NCBI GenBank assembly: GCA_002900995.3
Contig: CM035308.1
Coordinates: 2,170,001 to 2,234,000 of the forward strand
DNA: 64,000 nt
Direction of reading: 5' to 3'
DNA from: Ganoderma boninense
Taxonomy: Eukaryota > Basidiomycota > Agaricomycetes > Polyporales > Polyporaceae
Part shown: piece after piece, positions 45,581 to 56,571 of the stretch
How positions within the stretch are numbered: position 1 is the stretch's first letter
Layout: each line of letters opens with the position of its first letter
Notes under the pieces: generated by a model
What the model was told of the DNA's origin: nothing
The model's input: only the letters and a program-made list of their open reading frames with translations
The model's database searches: none
Made by a program: the position numbers and the translations under genes

Positions 45581-46166
45581 GGTGGCGGGCGGCAACGGCG
45601 GATCGCTGACACAAGGGGGGTGGTGGAGGAGCGATTGCAGGCGCGTAGGATCAGCGGGTACTTGACGCAATGACAGGTTGGAACACGGAGGGATTTCAAG
45701 ACTTGTACGATATGAGATACGAGGGGACTCTTGCAGCCATTGGTTGGAGTTGAACACAACTGCACGACACGAGACACGGCGGAGGCTCTTGCAGGCATAG
45801 GTCGGAGTTCAACGCCGCCGCGCATCGCACCGAATGGAAGAGCCCCCAGTTCTGAGTGGAATTCCATTGGGCATCCCGGAGCTATCCTCCAGGTCATGAG
45901 ACTACCCCAGAAATCAGGTATCACACTGTGTGTTCGCATAAAAAGGTGCGTGGTAAGTAAAAAAAACACTCACCAGCATCGAGGCGCGGAGGGAATGTTT
46001 GATGGTGCCGCTTTAGGAAGTTGTGGGTGCAGAGTGGATCGAGATAAGGATTTGAGCACGTTGGTGGGGCACAGCTTTCGGCTACGACGTGGATTGGGTC
46101 CGCGCAACGGAGACACAAAGAGTGGATAGAGTCCTAGCGGTGCAAGAGGGATGGCGAGGACATGGT
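45581..46166. other. Upstream region of the unknown gene
   Basis: About 590 bp. It includes a diverged duplicated segment of about 50 bp (CTCTTGCAGSCATWGGTYGG at 45730 and 45785). No separate gene is supported. It ends at the GACATGGT duplication of the second hAT-type MITE. Confidence 0.45.
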
Positions 46167-46599
46167 TAGGGAATAGCGGGGGGTAACCCCAGGGTGTTTG
46201 AGGTGACACTCCCTACCCTTACCCCCCAAACCCTTACCCTGACTGGGGGTGGGGGGTTTCCCAAGGGTACAAGTTTCCGACCCTTACCCTTACCCTTACA
46301 TACCCTTATGCTATACCCTTGAAGATTTTGGCTGAAATCAGTACTAGATAGGGAAAATATATGGTCTACAAGGTGTCTACTACTGCTGTTAAGCAGCATT
46401 GATGTAAGCAAAGCAGTATGACCCTCAATATACAACTATATTCAAGAGTGCATTTCAATGTACTATTTCAAACACCTCTACAGCTATACCCCTGACCCTT
46501 GACTGGGGGTAGGGGGGTCTGAACTGATGACCCCTCACCCCTACCCTTGGACACCCTTACCCCTAACCCCCCAAAACCCCATACCCCCGCTATTCTCTA
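46167..46599. mobile_element. hAT-type MITE, copy 2 (inverted)
   Basis: 433 bp. Left end TAGGGAATAGCGGGGGG, right end complementary to TAGAGAATAGCGGGGG. Perfect 8-bp duplications GACATGGT at 46159-46166 and 46600-46607. Its reverse complement aligns with copy 1 at 33715-34163 across the ends and much of the core (GGGGTATAGCTGTAGRKGT then TTTGAAATAGTA). Terminal zones contain runs of CCCTTAC. No coding frame. Its target duplication is perfect whereas copy 1 has one mismatch, so this insertion may be younger. Confidence 0.8.
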
Positions 46600-46607
46600 G
46601 ACATGGT

Positions 46608-47255
46608 GGAAGTGTTGAAGATGTTCGAGAATTAGAGTTGGATAGGTGGACGTTTGGCGCGGGCAGGGATATAGAAGTGTCCCTAATTAGGCAGCAGTAT
46701 GGGGTATTCGGGAACGCCGGGGCTTTCTCAACCTCCCCCCGCCACGTCGACGCCCCACGCTCTCTCGTTCGTCCTCCATGTCGGCAGACGGTGTGTCCGA
46801 AGTTTCTGGTGAGTTCTTCTCATTTCTGGCCACTTGATGCCACCTTGTGCCCATCATGGTGTGCTCCTCGGGCCAGCTGATAACTCCTTGGGCCGTCAGA
46901 TTCCCGACAACGCCAGCGACGTCACTGACGTGGTACATAGCCAATTTCTTCCCAAGTTCATGGTTACTGAGGCGTCGTGTTGTTCACAGCCCTTTGCAAC
47001 GAGGTGCGAGGCTCGCAAATCGACAACTCCGCACCCCCCGTCGCAGCCTATGGACGCCTGGCCTCGCTGAAGATACCTCCTCCCCCTACAACCTCTGACC
47101 CTCTCAATCGAACCTGTGCCAAAACGCCGTCTCCGCTTGCATATAAATGTGCTCAGCGCCGTCATATCAAGGTAAGCACAATTCGCTCACCTCCCCCGCA
47201 TTCCTGCACATTCAGCATCCAACGTCACCCTCATCTTATCATCCTTCCTAGAGCC
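46608..47255 (+). promoter_or_regulatory. hAT leader region with TATA box
   Basis: 650 bp between the MITE and the first ATG of the hAT transposase. TATAAAT at 47142-47148 lies 108 bp before the ATG at 47256 and is the best core-promoter candidate. The hAT terminal inverted repeat should be in or left of this stretch, but I could not identify it, because its partner lies beyond the window. No other gene is seen. Confidence 0.4.
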
Positions 47256-50200
47256 ATGGCCCCTACCACATCCTCCACCTCTAAGGCTACCACAGAGCCC
47301 GGTCACAAGTGTCCTCGCGCCGAGACGTTGTCCGGGGGTCCCGACGGTGTCGTGTAGCCTGGCGACGACTCTGCGAGTTCGGTGCCGGCGCTGCCTCGCA
47401 CTCGCGGACAAGTTGCCTCGAAGCGGCGCAAGGACGCGGTGGGTGATGTGTCCGAGAGCGGCACCGACACTGCGCCCAACGACCCAGGCCCCCCTCAGAC
47501 TCGCAGCACGCGCACGGTTCGCCATGGTGCGGCCTCCCTGCCTATCGCCGGTCGCGCCCCAGTGAGGCCGGTGATGCCTGTCATTTCCATCTCGGATGAC
47601 GAAGTCTCTGCCATCGACAGTGACGGGGATCAAGGGATCTCCGCGGTCAAGGCTCACGCCCGGACTGCCGCTCAGCTTGCCGGCGTCCAAGTGAAGAACT
47701 CCCGGTCTGCGCGCTTTGCGCAGAAGTTTGTGGGAAAGACCCCGGAAGAGACGTTGGGTAAGTGCCTTCTCTTGTTCTGCATTACGCTCGCTGTGTGGCT
47801 AACGGCCACTTCTCAGATATACTCTCGAAGGGATGGCGCTCGGCAGTCTACAAGCATTTCCGCCAGCCGGAAATCATCAAGAATAAGAGTGGGGAGATTG
47901 TGCACCGGTTTGTCTGTAAAGCGTGAGTTCTCTTTGCGCTCCTTCCTACCTCCTTTTACACAAAGTCTTACTTTCGCTGCCTACCAGGCATCCATCAAAG
48001 CATGTTGACCGCCTCGAGATTCAAGACTCGATGGGGAACCTCACTCGCCACGTCAAGGCGTGCGAACCCGACAAGACTGCGGAGACAGAGCTAATCGAGG
48101 CGTATGCGAATGGAACCCAGTATTCGCCCGTGCGCGTCAGGTTCTACGTCGCTCTATGGTGCGCACGCCGTCATCGGCCTTTCTAGATCGTCGACGACCC
48201 CGAGCTCCACATGATCCTCAAGTCGCTCTATGCCAAGGTTCAGCTCCCATCCCGCGCCACTGTCTCGCACGATGTTCAAGATATTCACGCGCTTTCCAAG
48301 GAACATGTCCTTGAGATGTTCAAGGTGAGCAGCGCGTCTCCCAACTTTGTGCACATACTTCACTGAACTATTTTCCGCAGAATCTTGAGGGCAAAATACA
48401 CATCTGCATCAACGGCTGGACGGCTCCCAATGTCATCTCATTTCTCGGGGTGACGGCTCACTGGCACGATGCCGGTGAGATTAAACACATCATCCTCGAG
48501 TTCATCAAGTAAGTTCAACACTTACTCCCTTCGCACCGCTGGCCCGGACCCTCACTGACATATCGTGCTCAGGTTGACAGAGCGCCATACAGCAAAGTAC
48601 ATGGCCGAAAAGCTCGCTGAATGCCTGCGCGACTTCGGCATAGAGAAGAAGGTTAGCTCTTCTACTTGGCCATCTGTTCCCATCGGATACTTACTCCGTA
48701 GATACTAGATCCTCGCCATCACGGCGGACAACCACGAAGTCAACAACGCCCTCATCCGAGAGCTCAAGAAGTTACTTTCTGAGACTCGTGGCAAAGAGGG
48801 AAGAGGCAGATGCTTCGTGCACTCGCTTGCACTGACGACCAAGGTGTGTGTTCTCAAGTTCGGTTATCGCTCACGCCCCAAGTTCGGAATCCTGACTATG
48901 TTTAACAGGGTGTCATTTCCACATTCACAACAAAGAAAGGTGCAGCTGTCAGCAAGGAGCTTGCTGCGCTCCGCGATGCTGACGAGGACGATTGTGACAA
49001 CGCAGAGGTCTCCCTTGGCGGCGAGCACGCTCGCGACCACGCGGACGACCGTCTTATCGAGGACATCGAGAATGAAGAGGATCACGAGCCATTGGACGTG
49101 AGCAACGACAATCTGAAGCTCGGCAAGGTCGCGCTCGAGAAGGTAAGCACTGCGCGTTGCCTTGTCGCTTCGTAAATTGATCTTAACCACGGATGTATTT
49201 CGAACAGCTCGCGCGACTCTCCCAAAAATTCTGGTTCAGTCCTACCATCCGCGCCAAGCTTGCGCGCCTCACGGACGATGCAGGTATCCACAGCGAGGTC
49301 CTCGTGCGGATGGTCCGGACACGTTGGAACACGGTCACCATGGTACTTGAGCGAGCGCTCGAGCTCAAGCCCATCCTCACCGACCTATGCGACATGCACC
49401 GATTCAACCAGAGTGACGGCGTGCGCTTGCACCGTTTCATCTTGTCAGACAAGGAATGGACTTTTCTTGAGCAGCTCTACCTGCTCCTCGATGTGTGTGC
49501 CTGTCTTGCTATCGCAATAAGGAAGATGAAGCTAACTTGAACTTGTCCCCGGCCTCTCAGCCTTTTCTGTTCACTATGAACGAGATCTCCGAGAGCACCC
49601 GAGGGCTGGTCCACGAAGTGATCCCATACATTGACGTGCTTACCAAGCACCTCGATGATTTCCAGGACAACATCACGCTCCTCCCTTCCGTCCGCCTTGC
49701 AGCAAAACGCGGCCGGAAGGTTCTCAACAAGTACTACGGTCTGACTGATGAGTCACCGATGTACAGGGTCGCGATGAGTGAGTCTAGACATTTTCTTGCA
49801 CTCAACTTAAGTCACTCATGTTTATTGTCAGTGCTTCACCCTGCATTTAAGAACACCTACTTCTGGAAGGTGGAGTGGCCTGCGGATTGGATAGCACAGG
49901 CTCGGCACCTCATCGAGCGCGAGTGGATGAAGTACAAGAATGCAGACCACACGAACGAGGAAGACGCGGCTGCTGCGCCTACCCCCGGATCCTCGCGCTT
50001 GCGCATCAGGCCAGGTTGACTTGCCGTCCCCCCGGGGAGGAGGGGCAACGTAAGTGCCTACATACCGCAAGATCAATCCCAGTACTGACCAATGCTTCCA
50101 GGCCATGCGCGACCTCTTTTCACAGATCAACTTGAGGTCCGGAGGTACTGGTGGAGGCGATGCCCTCCTCGAGTACCTTCAGGCCCCGCCCCAGACCACT

Positions 50201-50261
50201 GTCAAAGATCCCTTGGCCTACTGGAACACCGCAATTCAGAGCGGGTCTGAGGATCGCGCAC
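47256..50261 (+). pseudogene. hAT transposase gene, 5' part, split by copia
   Basis: Exons with GT-AG borders: 47256-47757, 47817-47922, 47988-48135, 48187-48324, 48381-48508, 48573-48651, 48709-48843, 48909-49142, 49208-49492, 49561-49777, 49832 to about 50020, 50102-50261. Features: a basic N-terminus; BED-type zinc finger (FVCK…NLTRHVKAC); the RNase H-like hAT core with CINGWTAPNVISFLGVTAHW, ITADNHEVNNAL, GRCFVHSLAL, MVRTRWNTVTMVLERAL and TRGLVHEVIPYIDVL. One TAG at about 47355 and a one-base shift near 50015 interrupt the model; either may be an unmodelled intron. The gene ends mid-codon at CGCAC, the copia target site, and continues at 63648 with the dimerisation domain. Splitting by 13.4 kb disables it. 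Confidence 0.85.
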
Positions 50262-50687
50262 TGTTGAAGTCGGCGCTGTAGCGCCCGCAGTATTGATCGC
50301 ACCAAGTCCACGATCGCACCGTACGTACATTGCATTGTCCCCTACCTGGGGTATTTTTCGTTTCGTTAGCATAGGACATCTCATAGAGTTACAACATCGT
50401 CTTCATTAGAGGCTCCAACTAGCTTAGATCTGCATCCTGCTCTACTTTACACTGTACAGTCCGCAATTCTCGCTCCCTGGGCGCCATAACGGCGCCAGTA
50501 GCACAGCGTTACATACTCTACCTAGCACGTGCTCCATGAGCTGTATCGACGCCTCTGTCAGGCTCTGTGTCCTTAGACTTTACAGAGCTTGACACAGGTG
50601 AGTAGCATATCTTAGTTTCCTGCAATATAGACTTTACAGAGCTTGACACAGGCCATTGTGACGTCCTGAGGGCCACTGCAGCCAACA
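50262..50687 (+). mobile_element. Copia LTR 1, left boundary of the array
   Basis: 426-bp LTR with TGTTG and CAACA ends. The 5-bp target duplication CGCAC precedes it (50257-50261) and recurs after the last LTR (63643-63647). A 23-bp direct repeat (AGACTTTACAGAG…ACACAG at 50575 and 50629) brackets a GT…AG segment of 54 bp (50598-50651). A GGCGCC inverted pair lies near 50486. Confidence 0.92.
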
Positions 50688-53600
50688 CCTACTCGCCCCA
50701 CAGCATCCCCATTTGCCTCGCCAACTCCCACATCGTCTACTCTGCGGGTATGGGCTCTGTGGTGTTCCAGCCGGCTGAGATGGACGGAGTTTTGCCCCCT
50801 GCCATCGTCCTGCATGATGTCCTCCATGTCCCTGCCCTGGCCAGCAACCTCCTGTCAATTTTCCACCTCACCCGGGAGAAGGGCTACTCCGTTGAGCTCT
50901 CTGCGTCGTCTGTGCTGTTCTACCACCAGGGGCAGCTGCGCTTCAAGGCCCAGGTCAACGAGCACAACGTCGGCTACCTCCTCGGCCACACCCTGTCCCA
51001 GTCCAAGTCTGCCATGTCCGCCTCTACCACCTGCGACGAGGACCTTGCCCTGTGGCACCAGCGCTGCTCCCATGTCAATCTCGACGATCTGCGCTCTGTG
51101 GTGAACAAGGAGCTTGTCAAGGGTCTCACCATCCGCTCCAAGCGTGCCCCCAGTGCCATCTGCGAGCCCTGCCTGGCTGGCAAGCTCAACCGCCACTCCA
51201 TCCCTCGCTTCGCCTCCAGACGGTTCGTGCGGCTCGCCCTGGTGCACACAGACCTCAAGGGCAAGCTCGCTGTGCCCACACCCGAGGGCTACCTGTACTG
51301 GATGGTGTTTGTCGACGATGCGACACGTTTCTGGGCCCTGGCCTACCTCAAGCGCAAGAGCGATGCATTTGCAGCCTTCAAGGCGTACAAGGCCTACGCT
51401 GAGAACTGCCTGGGGCTGCGCATCAAGGCCACACGGGACGACAAGGGCGGCGAGTACATGGGCCAGGAGTTCATTGACTTCTGCGCTGAGCACGGCATCC
51501 ACAGGCAGCACACAGAGCCAGATGAGCCCCACCAGAAACGGCGTAGCAGAGCGAGCAAACAGGACGACGTCTGAGGGTGCCACTGCCCTGCTTGCCCTTC
51601 GTTCTGGTGCCATGCTGTCTCCACCTTTGTCCACACGCGCAACCGCATGCCCACCTCTGCGCTCGACGGCGGCATTCCCTACACAGCTTGGAAGGGCGAT
51701 GGGCGCAAGCCTGATGTGTCCTATTTCCGCGTTTTTGGCTGCCTCGCCTATGTGCTCATCCGCAAGAAGGACCGCAAGGTGCTGCAGCCCCACACGCGCA
51801 AGTGCATCTTCATTGGCTACCCGGATGGCACCAAGGCCTGGCGGTTCTGGGACCCTGCAGCGAAGAAGGTGATCGTCTCGTCGCATGCTGTGTTTGACGA
51901 GCAGTGCTTCCCCGGCAACTCGCCCTTCATCAATGTGTTTGGCCTGCCCCTCGACGATGTGGACGTCCCTGGGGACGCTGACGATGCAGCACCACCAGAC
52001 GGCGGTGTGCCAGGAGTGCCAGAGCTGCATGATCAGGGGAGAGATGACGACTATGATGATCCTGCACCTCCTGCGCCTCCAGCTCCTCCAGCTCCTCCTG
52101 CGCCTCCTGCACCTCCTGCACCACACCCTGCGCCTCCACCACCTCGCCAGCCATCTCCAGCTCGATCGCCTTCACCACTAGACTCTCCACCACCGGCACA
52201 ACGTCCTGCACAACTCCCTGCTCGCTCGCCATCACCCCTGGCTCACTCACCACCACCCCCTGCTCGTTCACCAACGCCTCCACCTGCTCGGCCACCTCCT
52301 GCACCAATCGCTCGCCCTGTGGCGCCATCTGCGCACCAGCAAGCACAAAACCCAGGTTTCAGGCCCTATCCAGCTCTCGCTCGCAAGCAGCTCCCCTCGC
52401 GTGCCTCTCGCCCCCAAGGCTCCCTCAACGAGCGTGCCCTTGAACGCCAGAACCTTGTTCCTCAGCGCCTTCGCATTCGCTCAGTGTCCCCTGCTCCTGC
52501 TCCTGCTCCTGCTCCGTCTCCTCAGCCTGAACGCTCCTCGTCGCCCGATCCACTCATTGAGGCTCCAGTCGATGCACCAGCTGCTCCTGGCCTTAATCGA
52601 CCGTTCCCCAACCGTCCACGCTCTCCCCCACCGAGTCCTACATCCTCAGACGACGAGCTGGACCTCATAGGTCGAGGGGACAGCAGCGATGAGGACGCAC
52701 TCCATGCGATGCTGGCAGGCCTCGATGACGTCTACTCTGACCCCCTGGTTGACTACCTGTCCTACGACGATGCCCTGGACGTCGCATTCGAGTCAGTGGT
52801 TGAGCAGGCGTCGAAGGCCAGCCAGGAGCACTTTGGGGAGCCCACGTCGATGTCTGAGGTCATGGCACTCGAGCCTGAGGAGCGCAACAAGTGGCTCAAG
52901 GCAGCGCAGGAAGAGCTGCAGTCCCTCGTCGAGAATGGCACCTTTGAGCTTGTCCTCCTGCCCCCTGGTCGCAAGGCCATTGGCTCCCGCTGGGTATTCC
53001 GGGTCAAGCGCAATGCAGACGGCTCTATCGAACGCTACAAGGGCAGACTGGTGGCCAAGGGCTTCTCACAGCGCCCTGGCTTCGAGTACAACGAGACCTT
53101 CGCTCCTACGCCCAAGTGGGCCTCCATCCGCGCCATCCTCGCCATTGCTGCCCTCGAGGACCTTGAGCTCGAGTCGGTCGACATCTCCTCTGCCTACCTC
53201 AACGGCGAACTCAAGGAGGAGGTCTACATGCGCCAGCCAGATGGTTTCGAGGAGAAGACTCCGCAGTGGGTGTGGCGCCTTCGCAAGGCCCTCTATGGCC
53301 TCAAGCAGGCTGGCCGCTGCTGGCACGAGAAGCTCGACGAGGTGCTCAGCAAGCTGGGCTTTGAACGCCTCACCTGTGAGCACAGTGTCTGGGTGTACCT
53401 GCGCGATGGTGTGCGCCTCATTATTCCTGTCTTTGTCGACGACATCACCATTGCAGGCAAGGACAAGGCAGCAATCCAGCTAGTCAAGGACGACCTGCGC
53501 AAGCACTTCAAGCTGCGAGACCTGGGCCCCACGTCGTGGCTCTTGGGTGTGCAGATTGAGCGCAACCGCTCGCAGCGTTCCCTGTCCATCTCGCAGCGCC

Positions 53601-54421
53601 AGTACTCCCTGGACATCCTCGAGCGATACGGCTTCTCCAACTGCGACCCAGTCAGCACTCCCATAGACCCTGGCCTCCGCCTCAGTGCAGACATGGCCCC
53701 CACGTCGCCAGCAGACATCCGTGCGATGCAGGACATCCCTTACAGCCAGGCCGTCGGTTCGCTCTTCTATCTTGCAGTGGCCACACGCCCAGACATTGCT
53801 CGCACTGTGGGCAACCTCGCACGCTTCTCACAGCACCCTGGCATGGCACACTGGAAGGCAGTCAAGCACCTCTTCCGCTACATCAAAGGCACCCTCGACT
53901 ACAAGCTCACCTATGCTCCCTCGCCAGAGTCAGAGCTGTTCACCTCTCCTACACCGACGCAGACCACGCTGGCTGCCCTGACACTGGTCGCTCCACCTCT
54001 GGCTATGTGATCAAGTGGGCCACTGGGGCCATCTCCTGGTCGAGTCGTCTTCAGTCCCTCGTTGCTCTGTCCACCACAGAGGCCGAATTCATCGCTGCAG
54101 TCTCGTGTGGGCAGGAGATGCTCTGGCTGCGAAATCTGCTCACTGAGTTTGGCTACAACCTCTCCTCTGCCTCCCGCATGCGCATCGACAACCTCTCTGC
54201 ACTCTCTGTGGCAAAGAACCCAGAGCACCATGGGCAGATGAAGCACCCTCGACCTGCGCTTCTACTGGCTGCGGGATGAGGTGGCTAAGGGGCGCATTGA
54301 GGTGGTGCACCTGCGCACGTCGCACATGCCTGCTGACATCCTGACCAAGTCACTGCCCAAGCCCAAAGTGCTTGAGATGGTGAAGATGCTGGGATTGGAG
54401 ACTTGAGCGATCAGGGGAGAG
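50688..54421 (+). pseudogene. Copia copy C1, 5'-deleted pol
   Basis: Immediately after the LTR the sequence enters pol at the YSPHSIPICLANS segment. Primer site, leader and the protease active site are absent. Integrase (LWHQRCSHVNLDDLRSV, HTDLKGKL, RDDKGGEYM), a Pro-rich linker, RT (FVDDITIAGKD) and RNase H follow. A 16-bp deletion before SGAMLSPPL is shared with copy C2. Single-base indels at homopolymers (for example 51534 and near 53946 and 54247) break the frame. The polypurine AGGGGAGAG precedes the next LTR. Confidence 0.85.
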
Positions 54422-54460
54422 TGTTGAAGTCGGCGCTGTAGCGCCCGCAGTATTGATCGC
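54422..54460 (+). mobile_element. Copia LTR 2, first 39 bp only
   Basis: Begins TGTTGAAGTCGGCGC like the other LTRs and runs into undetermined bases. Confidence 0.9.
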
Positions 54461-54560
54461 NNNNNNNNNNNNNNNNNNNNNNNNNNNNNNNNNNNNNNNN
54501 NNNNNNNNNNNNNNNNNNNNNNNNNNNNNNNNNNNNNNNNNNNNNNNNNNNNNNNNNNNN
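54461..54560. other. Assembly gap, 100 N
   Basis: Exactly 100 undetermined bases, the usual placeholder for a gap of unknown size. The left edge is inside an LTR and the right edge is inside the RT region, so real sequence, perhaps whole copia units, is missing. Confidence 0.98.
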
Positions 54561-56145
54561 CTTTGGGAGCCCACGTCGATGTCTGAGGTCATGGCACTCG
54601 AGCCTGAGGAGCGCAACAAGTGGCTCAAGGCAGCGCAGGAAGAGCTGCAGTCCCTCGTCGAGAATGGCACCTTTGAGCTTGTCCTCCTGCCCCCTGGTCG
54701 CAAGGCCATTGGCTCCCGCTGGGTATTCCGGTCAAGCGCAATGCAGACGGCTCTATCGAACGCTACAAGGGCAGACTGGTGGCCAAGGGCTTCTCACAGC
54801 GCCCTGGCTTCGAGTACAACGAGACCTTCGCTCCTACGCCCAAGTGGGCCTCCATCCGCGCCATCCTCGCCATTGCTGCCCTCGAGGACCTTGAGCTCGA
54901 GTCGGTCGACATCTCCTCTGCCTACCTCAACGGCGAACTCAAGGAGGAGGTCTACATGCGCCAGCCAGATGGTTTCGAGGAGAAGACTCCGCAGTGGGTG
55001 TGGCGCCTTCGCAAGGCCCTCTATGGCCTCAAGCAGGCTGGCCGCTGCTGGCACGAGAAGCTCGACGAGGTGCTCAGCAAGCTGGGCTTTGAACGCCTCA
55101 CCTGTGAGCACAGTGTCTGGGTGTACCTGCGCGATGGTGTGCGCCTCATTATTCCTGTCTTTGTCGACGACATCACCATTGCAGGCAAGGACAAGGCAGC
55201 AATCCAGCTAGTCAAGGACGACCTGCGCAAGCACTTCAAGCTGCGAGACCTGGGCCCCACGTCGTGGCTCTTGGGTGTGCAGATTGAGCGCAACCGCTCG
55301 CAGCGTTCCCTGTCCATCTCGCAGCGCCAGTACTCCCTGGACATCCTCGAGCGATACGGCTTCTCCAACTGCGACCCAGTCAGCACTCCCATAGACCCTG
55401 GCCTCCGCCTCAGTGCAGACATGGCCCCACGTCGCCAGCAGACATCCGTGCGATGCAGGACATCCCTTACAGCCAGGCCGTCGGTTCGCTCTTCTATCTT
55501 GCAGTGGCCACACGCCCAGACATTGCTCGCACTGTGGGCAACCTCGCACGCTTCTCACAGCACCCTGGCATGGCACACTGGAAGGCAGTCAAGCACCTCT
55601 TCCGCTACATCAAAAGGCACCCTCGACTACAAGCTCACCTATGCTCCCTCGCCAGAGTCAGAGCTGTTCACCTCCTACACCGACGCAGACCACGCTGGCT
55701 GCCCTGACACTGGTCGCTCCACCTCTGGCTATGTGATCAAGATGGGCACTGGGGCCATCTCCTGGTCGAGTCGTCTTCAGTCCCTCGTTGCTCTGTCCAC
55801 CACAGAGGCCGAATTCATCGCTGCAGTCTCGTGTGGGCAGGAGATGCTCTGGCTGCGAAATCTGCTCACTGAGTTTGGCTACAACCTCTCCTCTGCCTCC
55901 CGCATGCGCATCGACAACCTCTCTGCACTCTCTGTGGCAAAGAACCCAGAGCACCATGGGCAGATGAAGCACCTCGACCTGCGCTTCTACTGGCTGCGGG
56001 ATGAGGTGGCTAAGGGGCGCATTGAGGTGGTGCACCTGCGCACGTCGCACATGCCTGCTGACATCCTGACCAAGTCACTGCCCAAGCCCAAAGTGCTTGA
56101 GATGGTGAAGATGCTGGGATTGGAGACTTGAGCGATCAGGGAGAG
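54561..56145 (+). pseudogene. Copia copy C1b, RT-RNase H part
   Basis: Begins at the segment EPTSMSEVMALEPEERNK and is near-identical to 61634-63216 in copy C3. One-base indels at 54731 (one G lost), near 55427 (one C lost) and near 55613 (one A gained) disturb the frame. The stop and polypurine tract are present; the tract is one G shorter. It is the 3' half of a copia unit whose 5' half is in the gap. Confidence 0.85.
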
Positions 56146-56571
56146 TGTTGAAGTCGGCGCTGTAGCGCCCGCAGTATTGATCGCACCAAGTCCACGATCG
56201 CACCGTACGTACATTGCATTGTCCCCTACCTGGGGTATTTTTCGTTTCGTTAGCATAGGACATCTCATAGAGTTACAACATCGTCTTCATTAGAGGCTCC
56301 AACTAGCTTAGATCTGCATCCTGCTCTACTTTACACTGTACAGTCCGCAATTCTCGCTCCCTGGGCGCCATAACGGCGCCAGTAGCACAGCGTTACATAC
56401 TCTACCTAGCACGTGCTCCATGAGCTGTATCGACGCCTCTGTCAGGCTCTGTGTCCTTAGACTTTACAGAGCTTGACACAGGTGAGTAGCATATCTTAGT
56501 TTCCTGCAATATAGACTTTACAGAGCTTGACACAGGCCATTGTGACGTCCTGAGGGCCACTGCAGCCAACA
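56146..56571 (+). mobile_element. Copia LTR 3
   Basis: 426 bp, nearly identical to LTR 1, with the same ends, 23-bp direct repeats and following junction (pol begins at once at CCTACTCGCCCCAC). Confidence 0.92.

Noticed and set aside
46205..46560. CCCTTAC and GGGTTAGGGG runs as interstitial telomere repeats
   Set aside because: They are not regular TTAGGG units and belong to the termini of a MITE with 8-bp duplications that occurs twice in the window.
50855..52126. 423-codon minus-strand frame opposite copia integrase, with copies opposite the other units
   Set aside because: It mirrors the GC-rich codon use of the sense integrase and recurs in every copy only because the copies are near-identical.
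54453..55211. Open frame running through the N gap
   Set aside because: It exists only because undetermined bases contain no stop; the sequence after the gap is in another copia frame.
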